DNA of 64,000 nt, from positions 36,637,270 through 36,701,269 of the forward strand of contig NC_059507.1 of NCBI RefSeq assembly GCF_914767665.1, read 5' to 3'. Below, one piece after another: positions 21,861 through 33,711 of the stretch. This stretch comes from Harmonia axyridis. Lineage: Eukaryota > Arthropoda > Insecta > Coleoptera > Coccinellidae. Both the position numbers and the translations under genes were made by a program. The stretch's first letter is position 1; every line of letters begins with the position of its first letter. The notes under the pieces were generated by a model, which was given only the letters and a program-made list of their open reading frames with translations, was not told the DNA's origin and ran no database searches.

Positions 21861-22180
21861 TGAAAATTCCGTTTATCTTCTTGGAAAGAAAATATATATG
21901 TTTCAGAGGATCATCTGATCAGACAAACTTGATTATTTCCTTGAATATGAAAGCTACACAGCTTTTGGGTACATCGTTTCATCCTTAAATTTCTCATAAA
22001 AATATATAAAAAAAATTCGATAGTAATATTACGATCTTGATTACATTCTGCATAAATATTCGTTCACTATCGATCTGATCTGACTTCTAGCTTTTTTCTG
22101 TATATTTTTTTTTAGTATATTTTTTTTTAATTATAATTTCGAAATATCTATCGTCACTGAGTATTCAAAAACTAAAAGTA

Positions 22181-22700
22181 GCTAGCTGGGGTTGCAGATT
22201 GGCCCTAATTTGAACAGAATTGCAGAGTCTCCACTTGTTGTCTATCATTCTACCAAATTTCTCCTCGGAATCATATCCTCCCTCCCCCAACATCTCCAAA
22301 TCCATTCTTCCCAGACATGCTCCTAAATATTTATAAAAATGTATCCCCCTGTTATGTCCATTTTTACAAAGGTCCCATGATAAATGACTACAATATCTGG
22401 CGATCCCCCCCAAAACGGCAGAAGCCAAACGTATTGTCAGTGTGGAAGGAGAGAACGTCTCGAGCATTCTTTATAAACGGAAATGTGGAAATTGTAAGCT
22501 GAATGTCTACTGTTTCCGTTGTGAAATCTTCGATGAGAGTTTAATGTCCATAGCCTGGTTTATGGTCTCCTAAATTGGGAAGCTAACGAGTTTTGGCTTG
22601 TTTCGTTGCCGGTTTTATTGAAGGAGGTGGACGTGGGTCGTTTACAGAAAGTTAGACATTGTAGAAACACGACAACGGTTCTACAGGGTGGAGCAGAATG
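22181..22700. other. GC-richer unique island
   Basis: Unique sequence with CCCCAACATCTCC and GGCGATCCCCCCC tracts. Overlapping frames of 61-100 codons on both strands show no known features. Confidence 0.3.
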
Positions 22701-22842
22701 AAGACTCTCATTCGAAAGACCAATGGGGAAAATACGCTCCTGGTTACATAAAACACATTATTACAAAAGTGAAGAAACGAAGTAGGTATCTTCAACACTG
22801 CATTTGCTGGAAAGTATCCCATAATAAATGTTATTTATTATA

Positions 22843-23784
22843 AAGGATGTTTTTTTTTCGAGGTATATAACTTTAAGTTGATATTACTGTTCAAGATGGC
22901 GACCGATTTATTAGCTGTTAAGTGATTTATTCTCAGTTTGGTTTGGCAATTCATCATGAATAGACTCACGCCTGAACAACGCTTGCAAATAGTGCAATTT
23001 TATTTCGAAAATAATGGTTCTGTGCGGAATACGTATCGCGCACTACGTCCATTTTATTTTGTTTAGCGATGAAGCGCACTTCTGGTTGAATGGTTACGCC
23101 AATAAACGAAACTGCCGCATTTGGAGAGAAGCTAATCCTCAAGTGTATGTCAAAACACCGTTACGTCCAGAAAAACTGACTCTTTAGTGCTCTTTATGGG
23201 CTGGTGGAATCATTGGTCCGTACTTCTTCAAAAACGATGATGGCCAGAACGTTACAGTCAATGGTGATCGGTATAGAGCAATGATTACTAACTTTTTCAT
23301 TCCTGAATTGAACAAACATGATGTCCAGGAGGACGTGGTTCCAATAAGACGGCGCAACATGTCACACAGCTCGTGCCACAATCGATTTATTGAAAGACAC
23401 ATTGTGTGACCGCCTAATTTCACGTTTTGGACCTGTGAATTGGCCTCCAAGATCTTGTGATTTAACACCGCTAGACTACTTTCTGTGAGGCTATGTAAAG
23501 TCATTGGTCTATGCGGATAAGCCACAAACCCTTGACCATCTGGAAGATAACGCCGTGTTATTGTCGATATACGGTCACAAATGTTGGAAAAAGTCATCGA
23601 AAATTGGACGTCCAGATTGGACTACATCCGAGCCAGCCGTGGCGGTCATATATGGCCAGAAATAATATTTAAAATGTAATGCCACAAGGTTATCTTGCGG
23701 ATAAATAAAATTCATGTCATTCGAATAATCCATCGTTGTTTTATTGCAATTTTAAGTTCTATAGCTCTAAAAAAAAACACCCTC
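22843..23784 (+). mobile_element. mariner (DD41D) deletion derivative, copy 1
   Basis: Terminal repeats GGATGTTTTTTTTTCGAGGT (left) and TAGCTCTAAAAAAAAACACC (right, inverse) bound 942 bp, with TA at 22841-22842. An N-terminal start MNRLTPEQRLQIVQFYFENN (from 22956) runs to RALRPF, then jumps out of frame to HFILFSDEAHFWLNGY. About 120 codons between the DNA-binding region and the first catalytic Asp are missing. Catalytic blocks WRDGATCH-like, RSCDLTPLDYF and MPEIIFKM-like survive in broken frames. Asp-to-Asp spacing (QDG to PLDYF, 41 residues in the best copies) fits the DD41D 'rosa' type. It is non-autonomous. Confidence 0.9.
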
Positions 23785-23794
23785 TTCTTATAAC

Positions 23795-24100
23795 TCACAT
23801 AAAGGGCTTTCAATAGAATGCTATTTCAAGAAAATACTATGAACATGACCAGTAATAAGTCGATTTAAAATACATCAAATTTTCCTAGGAAGATTGAAAC
23901 CTGCAACTTTCTCTGATGATTCAACAATTAGAGAAGAGATTACAAAAACTCCATTCTGAACTCCAAATTTCTTCGTCACTTTCATTAGATTGAAGAAAGA
24001 TATTAATCCATAAAGGTTTGTGTGACTTCAATCTGGCAGTTCTAGTATCTGGGAGGTAAAATACAAGGAGAATATGGATTCAATATAAAAAACCTCAAAG
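23795..24100 (-). pseudogene. non-LTR retrotransposon C-terminal fragment, family X copy 1
   Basis: The nucleotide sequence parallels 45235-45540 (CTTTCAATAGAATGC, TTCCTAGGAAGATTGAAACC, TATCTGGGAGGTAA). On the minus strand it corresponds to the LPDTGTAKLKSRKPLW...ENVLGFNLPR region of that copy, here with frame breaks. No complete domain remains. Confidence 0.65.
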
Positions 24101-25020
24101 ATTTTAGAACCCGCCGATTTGAATCCAAATCCACAATTTCTGCCTATAAATGCTTATTATTCAGGACGTGAAAGAAACCCACGATTTAACTTCAAACGAC
24201 CGTCGCATGCGCCAATTTGCAACCAACTATTATGCCCCAGAATCATACGACTCACTCCGATTTGTCGATGACGAAGACTAAAATTTCGAATCGAAACTCG
24301 AAAGCAACTATTACTCGCGACCTGAAACCCTTCGTTTGAACGGTGCCAGGTAAAACGCCCGGCGCCTTCGCCAATTGGCGTCGACGTGAAATTGATCAAT
24401 GTTTGAACCTATTATGCCCCAGTTTGAAGTCTGGATGCTACACACAAGAGCAGCAAAGTTTTCCCCGAACGGAGGTGGCGTAGCGAGAGAGGCTCACGCG
24501 TTTAATTGATACAATGCAAACAAGTCGCTATTACCTGAGGAGGGCGGCAATTTCCGCTCGGTATATTACTACCATCAAATTGCTTTGACGACAACCTCAA
24601 GACGAGCTGTTCAGAAATCAATTTATGGCGAGGGCTTTGAGGTTGTCTTTTCAAAACGGGAGAAGCGGGACTAGGAAGTAATATGGGAGATTCCATTCGG
24701 CGAAATGGGACTCTAACGATTCTGATCAGCTCTATGAGGCTCTCATTAGATAGGTTCGAATCTGAGTTAATTGAACTTGGGGGGACGGGTTTTTCAACCT
24801 TTTCAGATTTTATCGCGAAAGGAGGGGAGATCGGTCACAGCTAGACTGGCCGGCTTATTGATAAAATTCTTTTCATCGGAAAATGCGGAAAATTCTTCTG
24901 TGATTGAATTTCCTTTGAGGATACCACACCTCCTTTCGTTAATGAATTTAGGCTTTCGAGATTTGGTCATCGAATTGGTTGCGGTGGTTTCTTTTCACAT
25001 ATTGAAGTTTTTTACGTAAA
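24101..25020. other. GC/CpG-richer unique island
   Basis: 24130-24740 is CpG-rich (CGACCGTCGCATGCGCC, GGCGCCTTCGCCAATTGGCG, the last nearly palindromic). No repeat recognised. Frames at 24157-24399 and 24502-24696 (minus) and 24771-25019 (plus) lack known features. Confidence 0.3.
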
Positions 25021-25725
25021 TTCAACATTCATTTTCATCATACAAGGTGAAGCATAAGAGCAATAAAAAAATTTCGATTTGATCGATTCAGTTTTTCATT
25101 TTCAAATATGCTGTGGAATACCTGATGATGATTTTCTCTGTGAAAAACATATGTTTTTTGAAGTTCAAATGTATTGCTTTACATTCAAATCTTTCGATAG
25201 ATTCAAGAATCCAATACAAATATCTTGATTTTCCAGATTCAAACTTGCGCACTGTTTTTCTTATTATTCCCATTCCTTCGACAAAGTAACCTTTCCTCAT
25301 TCCCTGCTGATGGTGTAAGATAAAGATCCACCAATACCGCTAAATGTGGGATCATGTCTTCCGTCCACAAAAAACAAGCAAATAACTTCGTCCACCATTC
25401 TCCCACAGAATCACAACCGTCTCGTTTTTCCTTTGAACGCGTTTTCTCTCCTCAATTTTCCCGAATACAATGCCGCCACCGTACGGTCATTTTGCAAAGG
25501 AAATAGCCGTCCTAATTTTATATTGCGCCCTTTTGACGGCCCTTCCTCTACGAGTAAAATACACGATCTTACGAGCCTTTGGTACAATACTTTTTACTTT
25601 ATACGTTCGAGGTCCGACAGAACGTTAGGATGAGATTCATTTTCGTTATTCACCCTTGTTAGATCTACCAAATAGTTTAGTTTAGAAGCTTGACAGAGTC
25701 AACCTAAATAGAAGCAACTGTTATA
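25021..25725. other. spacer with GC-richer patch
   Basis: 25021-25300 is AT-rich. 25340-25630 is richer in GC and contains a 95-codon plus-strand frame without recognised features. Confidence 0.3.
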
Positions 25726-26667
25726 AAGGGGGTTTTTTTAGAGCTATAGAACTTTAAATTGCAATAAAACAACGATGGATTATTCGATTGACATGAGTTT
25801 TATTTATCCGCAAGATAATCTTGTGGCATTACATATTAAATATAATTTCTGGCATATGACCGCCACGGCTGGCTCAGATGTAGTCCAATCTGGACGACCA
25901 ATTTTCGATGACTTTTTCCAAATTTGTGGCCGTATATCGGCAATAACACACGACGAATGTTGTCTTCCAAATGGTCAAGGGTTTGTGACTTATCCGCATA
26001 GACCAATGACTTTACATAGCCCCACAGAAAATAGTCTAGCGGTGTTAAATCACAAGATCTTGGAGGCCAATTCACAGGTCCAAAACGTGAAATTAGGCGG
26101 TCACCAAATGTGTCTTTCAATAAATCGATTGTGGTACGAGCTGTGTGACATGTTGCGCCGTCTTGTTGGAACCACATCTCCTGGATATCATGGTTGTTCA
26201 ATTCAGGAATGAAAAAGTTAGTAATCATGGCTCTATACCGATCACCATTGACTGTAACGTTGTGGCCATCATCGTTTTTGAAGAATTACGGACCAATGAT
26301 TCCACCAGCTCATAAAGCGCACCAAACTGTCAGTTTTTCTGGATGTAAACGGTGTTTCGACATACACTTGAGGATTAGCTTTACTCCAATTGCGGCAGTT
26401 TTGTTTGTTGATGTAGCCATTCAACCACAAAAGCGCCTCATCGCTGAACAAAATAAAATGGACGTAGTGCGCGAATGGTATTCCGCACAGAACCATTATT
26501 TTCGAAATAGAATTGCTCTATTTGCAAGCGTTGTTCAGGCGTGAGTCTATTCATGATGAATTGCCAAACCAAACTGAGAATAAATCACTTGACAGCTGTT
26601 AAATCGGTCGCCATCTCGAACAGTAATGCCAACTTAAAGTTATATACCTCGAAAAAAAAACACCCGT
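25726..26667 (-). mobile_element. mariner (DD41D) deletion derivative, copy 2
   Basis: 942 bp, the same length as copy 1, in the opposite orientation, with TA at 25724-25725 and 26668-26669. Minus-strand blocks: ITNFFIPELNNHDIQEMWFQ, QDGATCHTARTTIDLLKDTF, RFGPVNWPPRSCDLTPLDYF, LWGYVKSLVYADKSQTLDHL. It carries the same N-terminal-to-DEAHF deletion junction (near 26450-26480). The third Asp and its spacing are retained, but frameshifts break the 5' part. Confidence 0.9.
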
Positions 26668-27264
26668 TACTAATGAAGCAGAAGTGTTATATAATTTTTT
26701 GAAAATTTATGTTTTATTATGAGGAAGTTGATAACTCATTTACAATTAGCAATCAATAAATAGATCTATCATAGATTGTGAAACCACTTATCCAGAAAGC
26801 TGGATTGTACAAAAAAATTCTAATCTCCTTAAAAATTGTTATTCTGTAACTCCAAAATAGTCCAACCCATTATCCGCCATTTTGCAACGTTCTGACGTAC
26901 CTCCAAGTCCTCGGTCTACGTTTGCAGAGGATTTGTCGCCAAATTAATGCCCCGATCTCACTTCGACCTAATAGGCATCTAATCAGCGAAACTCCGCATG
27001 TATGCAGAAACCGAAAGCTTTTAGGGGTGTCGGAATATCTCGCGACAAACGCTAAACTCAATCAGGCTCCGCTTTGATCCCCTGTACGATGAGAATTACA
27101 CGGGGTCAGTCTTTGTACCTCCACATCCTCAGGTTGCTGCGACTCGAATTACTCGCCGTTTGATTTGGATATTTGGACGTTCGTTAACGATCGTGTCCGT
27201 AACGGGTTTTCGATAAATTCAGTTTTTTGTATGTATACGTTGGCTTATCCAATATTCATCAGGA
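26668..27264. other. AT-rich spacer then GC-richer island
   Basis: 26870-27200 is CpG-rich and has homeodomain-like cores (GCCAAATTAATGCC, ATCTAATCAGCG). No repeat or coding signal is recognised. Confidence 0.3.
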
Positions 27265-27680
27265 ATTTTCCACTCCTTGTCATGAATCCCATTCTTACTT
27301 CTTCTTTAGGAGCCATCTTCTAGTGAAGGTTGGCGATGACTTCTACGAATTTTTTCCTATATTGTACTTTCTTCATCACTCATTGAACATCTATGCCTCT
27401 TCACACTCTTATAATCCTCAACCATGGTCCCGTTTGCCTTCAATCTTTCCTAGTTATATCTTTCATGCTTGAGCTCAAGGAAGGATGTTTATCGCTTTTT
27501 CACCATTTCCAGCAGTTCACAATCCAAGTTAATTCTCCTCAGATCGGCGATATATCCACATCCCATTTCGAACGTTGAAAATTCGAAGAAATTGTATTTT
27601 ATGATCCTTTGAGATTGCATGGAAACCTCAGACAGAGTGGCTCTGTTAATTCTGCATCCAAATAAAAGAACCTCCAAATG
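27265..27680 (-). pseudogene. probable decayed non-LTR RT C-terminal fragment
   Basis: The minus strand reads EVLLFGCRINRATLSE, then FSTFEMGCGYIADLRRIN, LLEMVKKR and FLELKHERYN with stops. The order resembles VLLYGVESWTLTE, AFEMWCYRRILRI, VKKR and YLGHVMRHERY of the elements at 6388 and 16205. Identity is low and the frame is broken, so this is a tentative call. Confidence 0.4.
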
Positions 27681-27884
27681 AATAAAAAAAGGTAAGATGG
27701 TATTTCAGTTTTCCAGACTATTCGAATCACATGATGTAATAAGGTAAGATCCTTTTAGTTCCTGGAAGTTGTTACACCCATTTTATTTTCAATTAATTTA
27801 TTGTCAGGAGTAGTGTATGTTCGTGATTTTATTCAACTAGTGTGTGTTTGAACAAATCAGGTTTTAATATTGTTTTATATTCAC

Positions 27885-28288
27885 ATCACGACGGATAGCC
27901 TAGCCACTCTGAGGTCCCTGGAATCATAGTGCCGGTGGTCTCTGCTGACATGGGAGTACCGTAATACCATCAGTCAACTGGCCAGAGGCAATGAAGTAAC
28001 TCTACTATGGGTGCCAGGTAACTGTGGTATTGAAGGAAACGAAGGAACCTATTAAAAACTCGCTAAAAGAGCATCAAGGTTGATACTTGTTGGCCCTGAG
28101 CTTTTCTGTGGACTTGGGTAAGACCAATATGAGGCAGCGGTTTGGCAATGACAGTTGCCTGGTCTTTGTGAGACTTTCATCGGAATCTCTCGAAGCTACC
28201 AGGAACTGAGCTTCGGATAATTGTGGAACTGCTGACAAGACTGAGGACTTTTTCACCGCAGGGGTAAGGCAGCAGATGAGATCGGACA
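27885..28288 (+). pseudogene. I-clade-like non-LTR RNase H fragment, copy 3
   Basis: Homologous to 5572 and 16776: DSLATLRSLES, NTISQLARGNEVTLLWVPGN, CGIEGNE and ELFCG. The His of VPGH is Asn here, and frameshifts follow NEG. It ends abruptly at about 28288 against a fragment of another retroelement in the opposite orientation. Confidence 0.78.
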
Positions 28289-28600
28289 ACTATTCACCAA
28301 GTGGTCAATGGTTTCTACAAAGCCGCAAGTGGGCTTTCAATAAAATTCTATTTGAAATGCATATGATTGCAACTAGTAGCATGACTAGTCCTACTTGGAG
28401 TACACTAAATTTTTTGAGGAAGATTGAAATTACAAACTTTCTTTGAAGAAAACTAGACTTCTTTCTTGACTCCAACCTGTCGATATGAGGCGGAAGTATA
28501 TGTGATAGCTCTGACAACCGATTTAAAAGTGTTGATTTAATTGTTCCACTGATAACTCTCATAGAAACGTTATACGTTATCAAGTAAGGTACTAAACCAC
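28289..28600 (-). pseudogene. non-LTR C-terminal fragment, family X copy 2
   Basis: The minus strand begins near the C-terminus with CGFVETIDHLVNSC, matching CGAEKSIDNLMNTC of the copy at 45120. Upstream blocks match by nucleotide sequence (GGGCTTTCAAT, AGGAAGATTGAAAT, TATGTGATAGCTCTG). No open frame spans it. Confidence 0.65.
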
Positions 28601-28609
28601 ATTCGAAAC

Positions 28610-29400
28610 TTAATTTTAGTCAACCTTAACATGAGTCCAACTGAACCTAAGCGAACCCGAACCTCAGTATAATAAACCTCTGTCAAACTAAACCTCTAAC
28701 AACTCAACCTGAGTTAACTAATTATCAGTCAACCAAAACTAAGGTTACTAAAATTTGATGAAAGTCACTGAAATTAACTCTCTCTCTGAAAACTTATTAA
28801 GACTCCCTAAAGAGTTCCTTAGCAGTTCCTTGAACTAGGATAACCTGAACCTTAGTCAACCTAAAACTCAGTCAATCTAAACCACAGTCAAACCTTGATA
28901 TTAGTCAACCTTAACCTTAGTCAACCTGATCCTCAGTCAAACTAAACCTCACTCAACCTAAACCAAAGTCTACCTAAACCTAAGACAACCTGAACCTCGG
29001 TCGATCTAAACCTAAGTCTACCTAAAGTTACTAAAAGTCTAATTTTTCTACCTGAAAAGTAATGAGAAGTAGGAGTATATTTACTAAGGTAACTAAAAGT
29101 TGATGAAAGTCACTGAAATTAACTCTCTCTCTGAAAACTTAATAAGACTCACTAAAAAGTTCCTTAGCAGTTCCTTGAACTGAGATAACCTGAACCTTAG
29201 TCAACTTAAACCTCAGTCAATCTAAACCATAGTCAAACCTTGATTTTAGTCAACCTTTACCTTAGTCAACCTAAACCTCACTCAACCTGAACCAAAGTCT
29301 ACCTAAACTTAAGACAACCTGAACCTCAGTCAATCTAAACCTCAGTCTACCTAAAGTTACTCAAAGTCTAACTTTTCTACCTGAAAAGCAATGAGAAGTA
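28610..29400. repeat. minisatellite of AACCTNAGTCAAC-like units in two ~345-bp blocks
   Basis: Degenerate units such as AACCTCAGTCAATCTAAACC recur head to tail. A larger block (AAGGTTACTAAAATTTGATG ... CTGAAAAGTAATGAGAAGTA) occurs twice, starting at 28741 and 29086, with about 90% similarity by eye. Both blocks contain ATTAACTCTCTCTCTGAAAA and AGTTCCTTAGCAGTTCCTTG. This looks like a higher-order tandem duplication. Confidence 0.85.
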
Positions 29401-30019
29401 GTAGCATATTTTCTCCCAAATGTCATCGGATTCTGGAATATTCTCCAAGATTCGATTCTGTCCATCTCCGTTCCGAAACTACTCCTCCCAGTTGAAAGGA
29501 ATCAAAATCCCCCAGAATCCGATCACGGGGTCCAACATGGCTGAAAATTCACGTGGTTCCGTCCAACCTTCCGTTTCCTTCGACAGAACGAAAACCGATA
29601 CGGAACATGATATCGGAATAACTCGGAGTCCGGCTCCGTCGTTCTCAACTGTCGGCAGACACGAATCTGCATAAAAAGTTCCTCTTTCGTACACGTGTCG
29701 CAGCTGGTCAGACGCCGGCCTGCGACGTCCGTTCACGCGACACGCGGATATCTCGCATATTTTTCTATTTTGCCGCGATCGAATTCTATGCGTGCGGGGA
29801 CCTCGTTGATTTATGGCCGGAAAACACGATGGATAATTTTCAGTCGGGATTTAATGTTTATTATGGAAATGTACTCTCTTACGCCCGAATTCGGAATACA
29901 TTTATTCCGTTATACTTATAACTGTTACAGCAAGATCCGTTGGACATTTGGTTTTTTTTTTTGGGGAAAAATTATACCGATGAGTATGTATGTCGATTTG
30001 TTTCATTATTGTACGAAAA
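29401..30019. other. GC/CpG-richer unique island
   Basis: Rich in CpG (GACGCCGGCCTGCGACGTCC, CACGCGACACGCGG), with Hox/Caudal-like TTTATGG and TTTAATG sites near 29810-29870. An ATG-started frame at 29420-29674 (84 codons, hydrophilic, Ser-rich) and an antiparallel frame are both open. Neither has recognisable features or flanking signals, so I treat the region as noncoding. Confidence 0.3.
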
Positions 30020-30960
30020 CCTTCACTATCTGATATATTTCTTCGATATTGTATACCTTTTTTGTCAAGAAATACAATTTCAACTGGGAAAAAGATGTCA
30101 TAGTTTCGATATTTATATTAGATGGATTTCATCAAATACACTCATTTGAAATAATGATAAAATAATTACAGCTCACCATAAACCAAGAGATAAATTCTCG
30201 ACAATTGTTATTTCAATTGTAAATAACGATTTGTATATCCATTTCACAGAAGAGTAAGAAAGAAGGTCTATGACTTCATCTGTTGAGATTGCTATGTATG
30301 TAAATATTACCAGAGAAAGTTTCCTTTCAGTTAGCCTATGGTTTTCTCGAATGCAAATGAAATTAATATGCAAATTATAAAGTTGTAAATTGTTTGATAT
30401 GTTGTCAATGAAGACGGACGGAATGAATGTCTAACTGCGTGCTAATCCTCACAAATGTGGTGGATATAAGAATTCAGGTGTGAAAAGTGGGCTAAAATGC
30501 AAAATTTTCCCTAATTGCCTATCACCGTAGTTGTGTTTTGAGAATCAAAAAGTACTGTGATGAAGATCTTACAACTTTCTTCGATTTAAAATCTGACGAA
30601 GAGGAATATCCGGATTTTGAAAATCTCGATTCCGATGTACTCATCTCAGTAAACTCCTCAAAGCAAGATTTATTACTGAAAATAATTCTAAGGATGCTTA
30701 CTTTTCGAGATTTTTCAATAATTCAACTCGAAAGAATTACCTGATATATTGAAAATATAATATATCAGATAGTGTTGAGTTGTGCTTTATACTTTTAGGA
30801 GTGTTCATTCTAGTTGTATTTTACCCTATATTCAAGTGATTTTATATTATAAGATTTTACTGAATTGCTAATAGTCATACGATAAATGAAAATAAAAATC
30901 AGATAGTGTAGGATTTGGCACAATGATGTCTTCATTTCGATATTAATATACAAACATTCA
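30020..30960. mobile_element. relic of the long-inverted-repeat family
   Basis: GATGTCATAGTTTCGATATT (about 30090) and TTTGGCACAATGATGTCTTC (about 30915) match the end block of the 18222-19332 element. The interior at 30170-30370 matches 63040-63230 (TTGTTATTTCAATTG, AGTTAGCCTA / AGTTAGTCTA). An acidic stretch at 30553-30640 (EDLTTFFDLKSDEEEY) is open but begins at TTG. Element boundaries are uncertain. Confidence 0.5.
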
Positions 30961-31954
30961 AATAACATTAACAGAAGAGAAGAAACACAATTAGTACACA
31001 CCGTTTGGTTACCAGCCAAAGATCTTACAAGAAAGAAATCTCACAGAAGTGGAGGGGGTGTGTACCATATATCTGCCTCCTCTGGCGAGGAGAGTATAAA
31101 TGTCACATTTGGAGAGAACCGTCAATTATCTCACAGAAATCCAGCGTCGATTTACAATCTACTACCTAGAAACCTCTGAATATGTTTATCGCAGTAGTGA
31201 GCTAAACGTCAGGTGAAAAAGCGACTAGACCATTGCTAAAAAGCCCGAACTTTTTCAATCCCTATTTACTTCATTCATCTCATGATTTTTTGGAATTAAA
31301 TTGTCCCATTTTCAACGTTAGTTTCTTCTATTTATAAAAAAATTTACAGACAGTTGCCTTTTTTCCTTCTTCCTGTGTATGCTTCATCTGAAAAATTTTT
31401 CTGGTATACGCTTTTTGCCAATCGCCTGAAATACAACTACAAACACCGTCACGAAGGAAGAATAAAACATTGGCCGACTGGAAATCCAATTAGAACTTCG
31501 TTAAAAATCGGCTGGGGATTACGCGTCCGAGACGTATGTTTTAAAAATTCAAGTCTTTCCAACTTTTCCGTCTTTATGCGCGCATTCTTATTCGCCAGAC
31601 GACATTCACTAACATGAAGATAAGATCTTACGTAATCCGAGATCTAAATTTTAAAATGTTTTCCCATAAATTATTTTAACGTCACTGCAGGCCATAACAG
31701 GGGTATTTTATGCTGACATTCAAATTTAATGGGCAATAAGCCAAGAAGAAGAATTTTACTTAATCCGGGGAGTTGACTGAAGTTTACAGTTTACGTCCAC
31801 GGCATATATCAGTCCAGTGCGCCGTATCCTGCATTTCTAATTTTCAACTCGGGACCTTCGGGCTTCTATTGGATTAGCTATCCTTTTTAGTTTACTCGAA
31901 CACTTTGGGATTATATTATAGATCGAGGTTCAATATTTCAGCGATAAAATATTA
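30961..31954. other. unique sequence with a GC-richer patch
   Basis: 31380-31620 is less AT-rich and has an 87-codon frame of unknown nature. 31790-31900 is also GC-richer. No repeat recognised. Confidence 0.3.
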
Positions 31955-32345
31955 GATTATGAATGATAAAATTGGATAAATTTGGAAGAAGCAACTGAAT
32001 GAAAGTTGGCAAAATAAGTTGTCAATGCTGCCTTTGCAGTAGATACTTTACTCACGGTCGTATAAATGGCCACTACCAGTTTTTTCTTCTTGGTCTCTAT
32101 ATGTGGTTTCCATGATACTCCCAATAGTTTGATTGTGTTCTCTTTCCTACTCTTTAAAAGTAGTTGTTCTGTTTTGGTCCCATTTATTAAAAGAGAATTG
32201 TATCTGAACCAGTTTCTAGATTCCATCAATACTACCTCTTTCAACTGCTGTAGATATCTAAAAAAAAAACGTGGTGTCATCAGCAGATAATATGTTATTG
32301 AAAAAAATATGGAGATGATGTACAGTTATTTTTAAGTCATTAATA
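31955..32345 (-). pseudogene. non-LTR reverse transcriptase fragment with ADD motif
   Basis: The minus strand reads LFIIFINDL (about 32335), SADDTTFFF (about 32285) containing the catalytic Asp pair, then WFRYNSLLINGTKTEQLLLK, TIKLLGVSWKP and AALTTYFANFHSV. These are RT motif C, motif D/E-like and thumb regions of jockey-type elements. A frameshift near 32320 separates the first block. Both ends are truncated. Confidence 0.8.
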
Positions 32346-32399
32346 AAAATTATAAACAATATGCAGCAAACCTTCATGTAATCTCGGAATCTAATATAC

Positions 32400-33711
32400 T
32401 AACTGACAAATAAATTGCAACACCCTTAAGGATCTGGTGAATTTTTGGTGAAACATAGATAGTATAGCAAGCAGTAAATGATGAAAATTCGTGAAGGTTT
32501 TTTCATGTGAACAATTTTTGTTACTTAAATATTTTAATCGTTCAAGGAAGTTTTTTAAATTTCACAACAAACCAGCTGATCGAGTTGTTAAAATGCCTAG
32601 AGCACGTGTATGTAGAATTTATCGCCAGCTAAGAGAATTTGAAAGAGGTCGAATTATTGGTCTACGGGACACAGGGTTGTCATTTCGAAAAATCGCTTAC
32701 CGTACGAACAGAAATTCAACTACTATTATGAGATGTTGTCAAGAGTAGACAACGGACACAGAAGGGGCACAAATGAAGTTCAAGATCGACGTCTAAGACC
32801 TATGGCCATTAGAGACCGATTTGCGACAACTCGATCTTTGGCTGATGAGTGGTTATGAAAACAAAATGTCTAAACGGTTTACCGCCGCATAAGGTCTTTT
32901 AGACTGCAGCATAATCGACCCCATCTTGTGTTACCTCTGACGGTTGAGCATCTCTGTCAACGATTACAGTGGTGCACAGAACGTTAACATTGGAATGTGG
33001 AATGGCAACAGGTCGTCTTTCCTGATGAATCTCGATTCTCCTTGGGTGGACATGATGACCGAAGAAGGGTTAGACGATGTCGGGGACAAAGATGTGAACC
33101 TCAGTTTGATGTTGAGCGTCATGTACACCAGACAGTAGGCGTTATGGTATGAGGTGTTATTGTACATGCAAGTAGGTCACCTTCAGTCTTTATTCGAGGT
33201 AACATGACAGCGCTGCGCTACCCTCAAGAAATAATGGAAGCATATGTTCTCCCTCACCTTAACCGGCTCGAGAATCCAATATTTCAGCAAGATAATGCCC
33301 GACCTCATGTTACCAGAGTTAGTTTGAACTTTTTCGAAGCGACCCATGTGAATCTTTTGCCATGGCTACCCATAGAGCATGTTTGAGATATCTTGGGCAG
33401 AAGGCTTGGAAATTTACCCCAGCCCCCACAGACTTAGGCGGATCTGAAACATGAAACACAAGTAGCTTGTGATAGTATTCCTCAAAAATAAATAGACCAT
33501 ATTATTTCAGCAATGCCGAGAAGTATTGGGGAGTGTATATATAATCGCAGTGGACAAACACATCATTAACTTTATTGAAAAAAATTGTGAATCCTTAGTT
33601 TAATTCTCCAAATTTCAATCATTTACTTCTTGCTATACTATCTATGTTTTACCGACAAAATTTTAAATTCAAACAACTCCTTCTAAAGTCTTCCCAACTC
33701 CCAATTTCTGA
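32400..33711 (+). pseudogene. Tc1-like transposon, nearly full length but decayed
   Basis: Left (CTGACAAATAAATTGCAACA; ACATAGATAGTATAGCAAG) and right (CTTGCTATACTATCTATGT; TTTCTGACA) ends form inverted repeats. From 32592 the + strand reads MPRARVCRIYRQLREFERGR and IIGLRDTGLSFRKIAYRTNR, the paired-like DNA-binding domain. Stops follow at about 32746 and later. The catalytic block at 33250-33385 reads LNRLENPIFQQDNARPHVTR and LLPWLPIEHV, where the PPRSPDLSPIEHVWD motif has lost its middle through a deletion. The copy is inactive. It is the same family as the interrupted copy at 20725. Confidence 0.87.

Noticed and set aside
27661..27745. Possible micro-exon between TTTTCCAG and AAG|GTAAGA
   Set aside because: Only 27 nt, and the region reads better as a decayed minus-strand retroelement.
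29420..29736. Antiparallel 84- and 85-codon frames
   Set aside because: Both strands are open with no homology; typical of GC-richer noncoding DNA.
30538..30744. Acidic 68-codon frame as a possible transposase N-terminus
   Set aside because: Starts at TTG, too short, and only a general acidic composition supports it.
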